From assembly GCA_011800805.1 (NCBI GenBank), contig MPNW01000136.1, forward strand, positions 109,571 to 173,570: a stretch of 64,000 bases of DNA, in the 5' to 3' direction. Within the stretch, counting starts at the first letter, position 1; the number at the start of each line of letters is the position of its first letter. Under the pieces are notes generated by a model. It was given only the letters and a program-made list of their open reading frames with translations, searched no databases and was not told the origin of the DNA. Both the position numbers and the translations under genes were made by a program. Below, piece after piece: positions 1-10,712 of this stretch. Source of the DNA: Hirudo medicinalis (taxonomy: Eukaryota; Annelida; Clitellata; Hirudinida; Hirudinidae).

Positions 1-52
1 TGATAAGAGATCCGAATGTTTTTTGTTCTCTTTGATCATGGAAGAAGATGGA

Positions 53-128
53 TGAGTGGATAAGTGGATGGGTGGGTAAATGGATGGGTGGGTAGGTGGA
101 TGGGTGGGTAAATGGATGGGTGGGTAAA
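53..128. repeat. 16-bp minisatellite (TGGATGGGTGGGTAAA-like)
   Basis: Tandem variants of a 16-bp unit rich in GGATGGGTGGGT run through this stretch. The unit shares the string GGATGGGTG with the box C region of the 5S rRNA segment at 229-317, which probably explains the odd junctions here. Confidence 0.85.
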
Positions 129-384
129 TGGATATATTGAACAAAGTGATTGAGATGAAAAGGAGTGATTGTACTTTGAATGACAGCATNCGTCTCATAC
201 ATAAGCGGTCTCGTCGAGTATTTAGATCGTCTACGGCCATATCACGTTGAAAACACCGGTTCTCGTCCGATCACCGAAGTTAAGCAACGTCGAGCCCGGT
301 TAGTACTTGGATGGGTGGGTAAATGGATATATTGAACAAAGTGATTGAGATGAAAAGGAGTGATTGTACTTTGAATGACAGCAT
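113..384 (+). repeat. Direct 77-bp duplication flanking the 5S fragment
   Basis: Bases 113-189 and 308-384 are the same 77-bp sequence (offset 195), starting TGGATGGGTGGGTAAATGG and ending TTGAATGACAGCAT. The first copy is followed at once by a single N at 190, so the duplication may partly be an assembly join. Confidence 0.85.
229..317 (+). pseudogene. 5S rRNA, 5' ~89 nt only (truncated)
   Basis: The sequence starts GTCTACGGCCAT and matches metazoan 5S rRNA through the internal pol III elements: an A-box/intermediate region around AAGTTAAGCA and a box C ending TTAGTACTTGGATGGGTG. The last ~30 nt of a normal ~120-nt 5S gene, including the 3' strand of helix I and the T-run terminator, are missing. 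From 318 on the sequence is the 77-bp repeat. The internal promoter looks mostly intact, so transcription cannot be excluded, but the product could not fold as 5S rRNA. It is either a real 5S-derived repeat or an assembly chimera joined at the shared GGATGGGTG string. Confidence 0.8.
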
Positions 385-2430
385 AGTTTCTTAATTTCCT
401 CTCGTGGACACAACATGAGTTTCGATGAAAGAGCAGAAGATGTTCAAGAAGAATTATTACATTCTTCTTCACCTTTGATGGTTATTTTTTATTATTTCAA
501 TTTTAAATAGATTTAACAATATTGAAAGTTTATTTAAATCCATTCAAATAATTGTTGGATGACGTGTTTGAAAAGAATTGTTACAAATGCTGGTTGTTTT
601 GTCTCTTTATCATCATCTTATCACGTGTCTCCAAGAAGTTTTCTGATGTGAAGTTAATCGAATAACTGACAACCGATGCCAATTTCATTTCGTTGCAAAA
701 TGTTTTCCTGTCGGATAAAATAGCAACAGCGATAAGCTAATTACATTCGAATATAAATTCATTTTGAATGCTTACACGTGACAAAAATTATTTTAAAAAT
801 AACATTCCTTAGTTGGAAATAATTGTTTCGCAGAATAATAATTGGCTCCAATTCTCAATGTCATTTATTTTTAAGCATTTTGCAGACGGGATCCTCGATA
901 ATTAAGACATGTAGCAATAATGAGGAGAAGGCAGAACACACTTTATGATCTTAATCCGAACATCTCCGAACAATCCAAATACTCCTCCTTTACTCTTCCT
1001 TCCTTCATTCGTGAACGAATGAACGCCCCGCAAGTTACGAACGATCAGTCACATGGCTGACTCCACATTCGAAGAAGATTGTCGCATGAGCGATAATATA
1101 TTTCATTGTTGACTTTTCACGCAAGGATTTAGAAACTATTATTTAAAATGTGATTTCAAATCCAGTATTAAATGCTAGAGATTTTCCTCACACTCATCCT
1201 CAATTGCACGTTATTAGAATGTTATACTCGCACATTATTCTTTAGTTTCTGAAATTTTTTCTAACAAATGAACAAATCATTGGTTTGAAACTTGGGAACA
1301 ACTGATAGAAGGCAGACGAGAATTGAGGCCAGCATGCTTCTTTTGCCAGAGGCGTTTGGAAAGTTATGTGACAGACGCTCATTTTGAAATTCGTTTGAGA
1401 GAGGATCCCACCACGAAGCGTGCAATTAAACGTTTCTTGCAGATTTAATTTTGCGACGAATTTATGACGAAATACGACGATTTTTATAACATTTTTCAGG
1501 AAATTTGCTTTAATGTGAATTAAATCTTCACGCTTGAGTGAAAGTTCGAGTTTGAAGACGTCACACTTGAATGATTCCTGGCTGGATATTGATTGGAGCA
1601 TAAAAAATGGAGCAATAAAGATTTTCAAATTAAAGATCACCCCATATGGAGTTTGACTGTTGCCGTCAACATACAATGAATTGTTGTTTGACAATGAATT
1701 GTTGTTGTTTGTCAATGAATTGTTGTTGTTTGATTGAGCAAGTTGCACTGTTGCACTGTTTCAGCCTCAAAAACATCAACTCTTGACGTGTTCACAAAAC
1801 ACAAGCAAAGATTTCATTCTAAAGAAGCTTTGGACACAAAACGTGTCCTGCACCACACGAGGAAGATTTCTTCACCTCAGAATTAAGTGCTGGAATGGTC
1901 TTCAGAGGATGGATATCAGCATTTGCTGAACCACCGCGTTGAATATTTCTGATTTATAATTAATAGTACATCTATTAATTAAGCTCGAATTAGCTATAAT
2001 TACCAACAAAATACTAGATATCAAGATGAAGATGAGATGCATTCAAACACAGAATCTTCGAAAGAACAATGATCACAGATCACGGGTTCACGGGTTTGGG
2101 AGAGCAGACCCCCCCCCCCTCAACGACGCAAGATTTACAAATGTTCATCGAGAGTGAAATTTTTAGAATCGTAAATCCCTGGTGTCCTTAAGCCACAACT
2201 TAGAGACCACCAATGGATGTTTGTCTCTGACTGGCTCTTCATTAAACTTGTAAGTCCTCAAATAAGAAAGAATTAACCTGCTTTTCATGCTGACATTTTT
2301 ATGACCACTAATAATTAATAATAATAATAATAATAACTAATTAACAATAGTAATGACAATAATTACTAATAGCAACAACAATCATTCCTAATTAATTGTA
2401 GTAATAACATTAGACATAATTTATTTAGAT
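385..2430. other. Non-coding, no gene recognised
   Basis: AT-rich DNA without convincing exons. It holds a poly-C run at 2111-2119, a short tandem TTGTTGTTTGACAATGAA-type repeat at about 1675-1737, and short AAT runs around 2303-2336. Open frames here are composed of repeat-encoded Asn or match nothing I recognise. Confidence 0.6.
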
Positions 2431-2444
2431 TTACCTTAATTGAC

Positions 2445-2448
<4 letters not shown>

Positions 2449-2511
<63 letters not shown>

Positions 2512-2552
2512 NNNNNNNNNNNNNNNNNNNNNNNNNNNNNNNNNNNNNNNNN
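2449..2552. repeat. (ATT)n microsatellite ending in an assembly gap
   Basis: An ATT array runs from 2449 to 2511 and is followed by 41 Ns (2512-2552). The gap most likely reflects a collapsed or unsequenced part of the microsatellite. Confidence 0.95.
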
Positions 2553-2625
2553 TTTCACTCGAGCGTTGTTAAAGGGTGCTTGTTTAGTTATCAAAGTCGA
2601 ATGAGTTATGTCTCCTTGAAGGTGA

Positions 2626-3028
2626 TGTTTTATTGATGCTTGTGTTGTTGTTGCATTATGTATTGATGCTTGTGTTGTTGTTGCATTGTTTTATTGATGC
2701 TTGTGTTGTTGTTGCATTATGTATTGATGCTTGTGTTGTTGTTGCATTGTTGTATTGATGCGTGTGTTGTTGCATTGTTGTATTGATGCGTGTTGTTGTT
2801 GCATTGTTGTATTGATGCTTGTGTTGTTGCATTGTTGTATTGATGCTTGTGTTGTTGTTGCATTGTTTTATTGATGCTTGTGTTGTTGTTGCATTATGTA
2901 TTGATGCTTGTGTTGTTGTTGCATTGTTTTATTGATGCTTGTGTTGTTGTTGCATTGTTGTATTGATGCGTGTGTTGTTGCATTGTTGTATTGATGCGTG
3001 TTGTTGTTGCATTGTGTATTGATGCGTG
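2626..3028. repeat. ~28-31-bp minisatellite
   Basis: About thirteen tandem units of the form TTGATGCTTGTGTTGTTG followed by TTGCATTNTNTA, in three length variants (about 28, 30 and 31 bp). Variants alternate in a higher-order pattern: the block starting near 2633 is largely repeated from about 2868. On the minus strand it reads as a low-complexity His/Asn/Gln open frame, which is a by-product. Confidence 0.9.
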
Positions 3029-3700
3029 AATAGTCATCGTAATTATGCAAGTAATTAGTCCTTGTAATAATTACAACACTGCAATTAGATATTAAAGGGC
3101 ATAATAATAAAATATAATATCATAATTACGATATAAAGCATAATATTGTATATATAAAACATACGATTATGATTAATTTTGTGAGAAAATAATAATTATT
3201 ATTATCATTACAGATTGAATATTCTGGAGATTCAATCCATAACGAAGAAGGAACTTGAAAGTGAAAGGAATAAGAACATTGAGACTTAAGAAAATGTAAA
3301 TCAGACGAAGGATTAAAATTATTACATTATTATGCAAATAATTACCTCCGTGATCGATGTTATTACCATGTTATTACGTCACAAATTGTGTTTATTGCAC
3401 ACGCTGGATTGTTTCTGATCTTAAATGCCAAACATTAAAGATTCTTTTCGACTTTATTTGGATTATTTTTTATCCATGTATTTATTCGCCATTAATTTCG
3501 GAATTTCTTTTTATTTACATATTTATTTATTTGCAATTTAGAAAACAAACGTGAGCAATTACATTAACTTACATATCATCCCCGTTACTCATGACTTCAA
3601 TTAATCCTTAGATGAGCTCTTTTGTGCTTTAATTTAAGTAAGCAACATTTTTCTAAGTGCAATTCATCCTCCACAAGGATTATTTCTGCTAGTTCAGATA

Positions 3701-3745
<45 letters not shown>

Positions 3746-5194
3746 TGTAAAATTGATTGAAAATGTTAATGGACTAATTAATATATTAATAATTTATTAT
3801 TATTATTAAAATATTATGTAATTCAAACATTTCACCGAATGAGTATTTTTCAAATTACTTTTCGATCAGATTTCAAGTTCTAGATTATTCCGTAATTCAA
3901 GATTTCAGTTTTTAAAGTTGCACAAAATTGCGGAGTTTGAAAGTTATCAAATTGTCCAAATAGGTGAATTTTCGACAAGATTACCTAATTATCGAGTTTT
4001 GAGTTTAAATTTCTCTTTTCTCGCCGAAGAAATGTTGATGAAATTAGTAATTCAAGAGGACATCATTATCAACTCATGAATATTAATTACGTTGTGGTAT
4101 TATAACTAATAAGTTCTTTAATAACACATCGACGTTCTTCTTTCACTACATCCATCCATCCATCGATTCCTTCGTCCATCTTGAAATTCGTGTCATTCTC
4201 ATCCACCTATCCGTCCACCATTCATCCACCCTTCCTTTCATCGACTCATCAATCACCATGTTTATGGTCATCTACGATCGCACTGAATCTTTCAATCACG
4301 TGACAAGCACCTGCAGTTTCGAACAAATCGACGTGTGTGGCACCTAAGTGGTCTTGGCAACCCATATATTTTCATCATCCTGAGATGAAAGTAATTGAGT
4401 CATTTTTAATGAAGTTGTTTTCAACAAACGACGATGATGATAATGATGGCGATGACTAAAATGTATTTCTAATCACAGCAAGATGAATGTGACGCCGAGT
4501 TTACAAGATAAAATGTGATCTGCGATGTTCTAATGCAGCATCCATTATGACCAAAGTGATGTTCTCCGAACATCCATCCATCCATCATTTTGTCCTCATC
4601 AATCGGATGTTCAACTTTAAGTGGAAATCTTTCAATCACGGAGCTATTTGCATCATTTCCGCAGTGAGGCTTACAATAATAACAATAATAACAATAATAA
4701 TAATGATGATGATGATGATGATGATGATAATGATAACTATAACAACAACAACAATAACAATAATAAAAATAATGATATCATCACAGCAATAATAATATTA
4801 TGTCCTTTTATTAATATGTAAAAATTAATAAGATGAAAAATGTTGGCCAATAACAAATTATCAAACACAATAATTGATTTATAAATTGGAATAATTAATT
4901 ATTAAATCATTTTAATTAGACAACATATTGTCATATTATTCGTAACCGTATTATTCGAATAAATATAACATTCAACGGAATTATAATATTTAACTAATTA
5001 TAATATTTAACAATTTATTATGCGCGTAAATAAATATATTATTTATCACATGTTTCAAAATAATTTTAGTGAAGCAAAAATTTTTATTTTGGGAAATTGT
5101 GTGGCGATAAAAAAATGAGTTTGAAATTTAAAACAATTAACTAGAAATACGTTTCCTAGTAAGCGGAAATAGACATTTTTTTCTTGATAATAGT

Positions 5195-5313
5195 AATGAT
5201 GACGACGTTGATGATGATGATGGTGGTGGTGGTGGTGGTGATGGTGATGATGATCATGGTGGTGGTGGTGGTGGTGATGATGATGGTGGTGGTGGAGATG
5301 GTGATGATGATGA
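5195..5313. repeat. Compound GAT/GGT microsatellite
   Basis: Alternating GAT and GGT trinucleotide runs, interrupted once by ATCATG near 5252. Confidence 0.9.
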
Positions 5314-6133
5314 TAAAATTAACACTGTTTTATATAATAATTATATTTTTATAATAATATAATATATAATTTAATATAATAATAATTAATATAATATAAT
5401 ATATAATTAACTAATTAATTATAATTAATAATAACTATTATTATTATTATTTCACTAACAATATATGTTACTGTAACACAGCTTTAATAACATTTGAAAA
5501 TTCAAACAAATGATTTTATTTGAATAATAATTCACTTAAAATAACTTTTGAAAAATACAATAACTTGAAATCAGTAGTTCTCAGCTGATAGCTAAAAATA
5601 ATTATATTTCTTGTTGTAAATGAAGAAATATGAAATAATTTTCGATTTCACGTGATTTTCGAACTGAATTTATAAAATGAATTTTAATCACATTTTAGGG
5701 AAATGGATTCCTTCTTGGATGAGAAGGGTTACGCACCATAAACTGGAAACATGAAATATGTCTGAAACAAGTCGACCTCACAGGAAGTGATGACATTTTC
5801 ATTTGTAATTTATTAGATAAACATTTTTCAACTTGTAACTCTTGGTTAAAATAAAGAATATAATTATATTATAATTATTGCGATTGCACGCTTAATTACA
5901 ATTATTATTCGATATATATATATATATATATTCACAATCGTAACTTTTTGATGGAAAGAAATATGTTCATCATTTCTATCAAATTTCTTTTAATATTATT
6001 GTTCAGAATTGGACGAATTTCGAGGAATTTAGAATTAAATATTTTAAAACATCGATTCTAATTTAAATATTCAAGCAGTTTTCACCACAGATACATCCAA
6101 CGTTTCAATCTTAAAGCTGCTGCTGTTGTAGGT

Positions 6134-6180
6134 GATTGTGGTGGTTGTGGTGGTTGTGGTGGTTGTGGTGGTTGTGGGTT
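6134..6180. repeat. (GGTTGTGGT)n microsatellite
   Basis: Five tandem copies of a 9-bp GGTTGTGGT unit. Confidence 0.9.
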
Positions 6181-6757
6181 GCTGATCACGTGTCGGATTC
6201 ATCCAGAGCGTCAGACGTCGCATGCCCGTCGTTGTTAATCAAGTGTCATCATCGTATCATTACGTTACAGAAAGTTTCAGTCAAAAGTGTTAAATGTTGT
6301 TGTATTTTTAATTTTCCGTCGGCCTCATTTTTCAGAAACATCACAAACAATCACAAACTCTCAGATCATGCGATCAGGGGATGGACGGATGGAAGAGAAT
6401 GACAGACCAGAGGCCGTAAGGATAATCAAGTCACTTTTGTTGTTCATAAATTCATGGAAGCAAATTAGGAGACAACAATGGAGAGCTAATTGGCGCGTAT
6501 CTCCGAAAGTGCTTTTTTTTATCCTTCGGAGTGAATCGAAGAATAAGACTGGTTTCTGCGGAATGATCAGCAGACGTAACAAGAAGGCAGTGCATGTTTC
6601 CAGCTAAGTTGAATATTTTAATCATTCGGAGTCCAGCGAGGATTCGTCGAGCTCCAATCGATCCAGGAAACCACTTCCAGGAAATCATAAAGTGCCGTCG
6701 TTAGCAAATATTTTCAGAAAAATTCAGGGAGGCGAAGGACTTTTTTTCTAATAAACT

Positions 6758-6763
6758 TTTATT
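6758..6763 (-). terminator. Poly(A) signal of WDR4
   Basis: AATAAA on the minus strand, 42 nt past the WDR4 stop codon and the first canonical signal downstream of it. Confidence 0.7.
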
Positions 6764-6804
6764 GACCTTTCATTGACCCGTTAAAATCAAAGTCGCCGAT
6801 ATAT

Positions 6805-9800
6805 TCATACTTCGACCTCCATTTTTTGCTTCTTCGTTTTCTTCTTGTTCGAGTCTTCCATTCTCTGCCTCTTCCTGTCAATGTACTCTGAAATGTTGTC
6901 GATGTGCATCTTGTGCAGGCTGCAGTTGAACTTGCTCCAATCCGTTACCGTGGATATTTCAGCTGGAAACGTGGAAATTAATTTAAGAAATACTTACATA
7001 AATAATAGAAAAAAATGAACAAAAAATAACGAGTTCGAAAAATGACAATCGGGGGGGTCATCATCCTTTCCTCATCAGTTTCATGGACATGAGATGAATG
7101 TGGAGGTTGTGCTTTCTCCTCAATGAATCGATTGAAGGCACAGAAACGAGCAAACGTTCAAATATTAAAACTTCATTAATATTCCTTTGTGAATTTTAAA
7201 TGCTTCACTTTTCTCCAACTCAACTCAAGATTAAAATTTACAGGATTTGATTTAAAAGTCTTAAGGTTGACCTATTTAATCAAGGTCATGCAGGGTAGAG
7301 TGAAGGTCGTGACAACAGTTCAAGCAAGCCATTAACATCCACGATTCACGGTCATCAGCTTGCCGAGAACATAATGCAACATTGCTGCTTAAAATGTCGT
7401 CCTACCGACAAATGAAGTCGTCGCAAGTTTTTCCTGTTCGTACGGAATTTCCACAAAATTGAGAATAAACAAAACAATGATAATTGAATAGCCTAATTAA
7501 TGATAAGCATGGTTTACATGCTTTACAAGTCAAGATAAGAAAAATGTGAAATACATGCAAATTATGCTGCAAGAAAAAATACGCAGTGCATTCGATGATA
7601 ATGATTTCGCAAAGTAAAGTCGTTTGTTCAACAGAACAATGACAAAGAAATGCAGGTATTGATTGCTTGCTGAGCAAAATGACAACCTCCAATGGAGCAA
7701 TGGAAACATGCATCCAGTTTGAATGTAAACGACTTCATTAATTACTTTTTAAATAATAAATAAAGAATAATTATTTTATTTTTTTAAATAATAAATGAAA
7801 ATAATAAAATAATAATTTAGAAACTCAATTTAAACAAATATTTTCAAAGGAACAATTATTAAAATTATAATAATTATAACATAATTTTTTAATGAACCAA
7901 TTCTTAGCATTACATTCACAGTTTCCATATTAATTAACTCTTAAGGCTCTACCTATTTAAAAGCAAAAAGTCTTATATTAATATTTAATCAATTTAAGTG
8001 TTTTAATCCTAAAAACATAAAATTGAAATTTCACCGAAATAATAAAAGATATTAACTAAATATTCCATGATGAAATACTGTAAGTATTCAGTAATAAAAC
8101 GATGCTGTACGAGTACTGTACAAGTACTGTACGAGTACTGTACAAGTACTGTACGAGTACTGTACGAGTATCCACACGAACTTACATCCAAATGTCAACA
8201 ACTTGTCGTTCAAGGTTCTGAGGCCTTCCAACATAAGGCCGGCATCACTGCTGCCATCTATCAAAGTCTTTAAAAAAATTAATAAATCAATATGAAGTTA
8301 AATTTGTGCACTTCATTTGTTGTTGGCAGGTTGATTAAAATACAGGTGAAACGCCCACCTGAACCCTGAGAAATTCATCCTTGATAATTTTATAGCATGA
8401 CATGCACATGTTCTTTTCATCACGAGTCAGGTGCAACACAAACAACAAATTATTGGACAGTTTCACATCCAAAACTCTTCCCTCGATTTTCAGAGCGTCG
8501 ACGAGTTCCATTTTTCCGTTCTTCAATTCTAAGACGAGAACCTCGGACCTTCTGCAAATTGTGGAATTTTCGTTACGGACATCAGTTTGGTCGTGTTTTG
8601 GTAATAAACGTTCAAAATATTTTCTTTAAAGTTATTCGTCCGAGTTGTTTATCGACTTAAACAAAACATTGCCGACCTTTCGAACGACACTGCGGTGACT
8701 CTCGAGCCGCAAAGATAAGAAATGTTTCGTACGTCGACGCCCCTGCACGAATTGTCGTCGTCCGATTGGTTGGGAACGAGGTTGGGGCATTTGAGATTAT
8801 CGGCCGATTCGACGTGAGGCAAGCAGTCAAAAGAATCTAATTCCTGTCCTGAGAGGTAATTCCATACCTTCACTGTACCATCCTGCAAAATGAGATTAAT
8901 TTTAAAATTTAATAACAAAAATGTTTACTTTAACAAATAAAATATTTGTGAGTGATCATTTGTAATTCTTATTTTAAAACCAAGATTCACATAATATTAG
9001 ATAAATATGGTTTATTAATAATCTTCTAATATTTAATATGATGATGATGATAGTTTTCAAAGTTATTTAAATTGTTTGTCATGAAGTTATAGTACAACTT
9101 GAGTAAATGCACCCAATTACTCCATGTATGTATGAGTACAGATAGTACATCCTGATTGAATGATTACAATTTACATTTACCCCAGATCCCGAGATGAGCA
9201 GTTCTGCATCTTCGGCATACACGAGTTGGCTGATGAAGCTTTGAATTAAACGTGATTGCAACATAAAAATCATTTAAGTGGCTTGGATTATTTAAACCTA
9301 ATAAAATTATTTATTATTTATAAAAACAAATTCTCATTAATTTCTCACTCCAAGTGGCCAAGACAGAACGTGGCAATGTTGTAGCTGTTGGGAAAGTGGC
9401 TGACTCTAATCTTCTCATCCCTGTCACCTGTGATCAAAAACCTGTCATTTCTGCAGAGCACCTGAAAATACAATTAATGTAAGACAAATTTACAACCTCA
9501 GTGTGTCTGTATAGTTTTAGACAATTAGATTCAATTCACAAATTCAGCAACAGATATTTTGCAGACTTTAATAAACTTTAATCTATTTATTTTAAACATC
9601 AAATTACCAAATCAATGAGCATTGATACATGGCCTACAACAAGTGAATGGCCATTACTGGAATCCTGCACAGAGAAACTGTTTACATCTCCTGACTTATC
9701 GGCCACCAAAACCACCGAGCCGTCCTCAGAGAATACCATGGAAGTGCATCTTTTCGGTATAGTCCTGGATCATTTAACTTGCCTCATGACTTTCAAAAAA

Positions 9801-10292
9801 TTAATTGGAGATCAATTCAATGTCATACCTTCTGTTGATCAAGGACCAATTCTCAGTGTGAAATATGTATAATTGTTTGTTGTCATCTGTTAGACTTAAG
9901 TATTTGTGACATTTAGAACAGGCTATTGCTGAAATCTTAGTGGCCTCAGTAGTGGTACTGATAAGAAAAATAATGTTATACCTAAAAGCAACTTAATCAA
10001 AATTGGTTTTTTACACATTACTTTTCCGCTGATTTGTTCTCCGGTGGAATGCTTTCGTTTTTAATTAAATTTATTTCTGAACATTTTCTTGATCTGCAAT
10101 CAGAGCATTAAAGTTTCATAAGCAAAATCTCATAGATGTAAGCAACGGTTAGACACGATTTACATATGGAATGACGTTCAGTTAACCCTAATCCCCCATT
10201 CCAATTAACGTTCAAACTCACATTAAGTCATAAACTAAAATAGTTTGACCATAAGCGATTGTCAGAAATTTCTCGTTAGCAATGAGAGCCAT
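6805..10292 (-). CDS. WDR4: WDR4, non-catalytic subunit of tRNA (guanine-N7)-methyltransferase
   Basis: Ten coding exons on the minus strand: 10292-10222, 10093-10022, 9957-9829, 9764-9608, 9461-9349, 9238-9181, 8882-8677, 8551-8359, 8267-8186, 6962-6805. All splice phases agree. The spliced product is 412 aa, which by my recall is the human WDR4 length. WDR4 (yeast Trm82) is the WD40 scaffold for METTL1, which makes m7G46 in tRNA. Family hallmarks are VADKSGDV, GHVSMLIDL, TGDRDEKIRVS, CLGHLDF and SGSGDGTVKVW, covering the middle propeller blades. The C-terminus (DNISEYIDRKRQRM, then a Lys-rich tail KKKTKKQKM) matches the family's basic tail. The start is the first in-frame ATG, giving MALIANEKFLTIAYG. 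The ~1.2-kb last intron holds an 11-bp GTAC tandem array next to its donor. The first exon faces ONECUT, 420 bp away. Confidence 0.95.
8106..8171. repeat. 11-bp tandem repeat, (TGTACRAGTAC)6
   Basis: Six head-to-tail 11-bp units: TGTACGAGTAC or TGTACAAGTAC, the last degenerate. Each holds two GTAC palindromes. The array ends 10 nt downstream, in transcript sense, of the splice donor of WDR4 exon 9 (donor bases 8185-8181). Confidence 0.95.
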
Positions 10293-10712
10293 GCTTTCGG
10301 TGTTTACAAAGAATAAATATTGCTCAAGTATCGCTCATAAGATTTCAAAGTTTAAAAAACTAATCTTGTCGAACACTTTGGCATCACTCAATTTAAAATT
10401 TTAGTTTTAAAATAGAAATCAACATGTTTTGATAGCAGCGTATTTGGGGTGAGTAATTGTTTGACCGCATCTGTTGCTAGCGGGTGCCAAGTACAGCTTC
10501 AGCAACGCGATGATCTGGATCGAGCAAACGCCATCCTATTAACTCTCTGCAAAATGGCCGACAAAGTTTCGGAGGCTTAGGATCTCGGAAAATCGATACA
10601 TCGATCGTCGCCTCTAGGATCTTTGATTTTTTTTGACACTTTTACAAAAAACGTTTAATATTCGAAAAAGTGCGTCGATCGCTTTTACAGTCAGCTCGTT
10701 TGTACGTAGTTG
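10293..10712. promoter_or_regulatory. Shared WDR4/ONECUT intergenic region
   Basis: The two genes are transcribed away from each other with only 420 bp between their start codons. This interval must hold the start regions and 5' UTRs of both unless an upstream non-coding exon was missed. I see no clear TATA box. No individual factor site can be assigned from sequence alone. Confidence 0.5.

Larger units (their letters stand above)
3029..6750. other. Gene-free repeat-rich DNA
   Basis: No supported exon. It contains an (AAT)n array at 3699-3745, a compound AAT/GAT/AAC array at about 4672-4792, a GAT/GGT array at about 5195-5313, a TA run at 5912-5931 and a GGTTGTGGT array at 6134-6180. Poly-Asn, poly-Asp and Trp-rich open frames here are encoded by these repeats. 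The last ~130 bp is probably WDR4 3' flank. Confidence 0.7.

Noticed and set aside
1242..1748. 168-codon minus-strand open frame
   Set aside because: Its start is encoded by a TTGTTG tandem repeat (Asn/Ser runs), it has no recognisable domain, and no splice or poly(A) context supports it.
2868..3050. Asn/His/Gln-rich minus-strand frame
   Set aside because: Entirely encoded by the minisatellite.
6136..6688. Several overlapping frames on both strands (Trp-rich and others)
   Set aside because: The Trp run is the GGTTGTGGT microsatellite. The other frames overlap one another on opposite strands and match nothing.
7402..7713. 103-codon minus-strand frame
   Set aside because: Lies inside the last WDR4 intron on the same strand, lacks splice sites that would keep the WDR4 frame, and has no domain.
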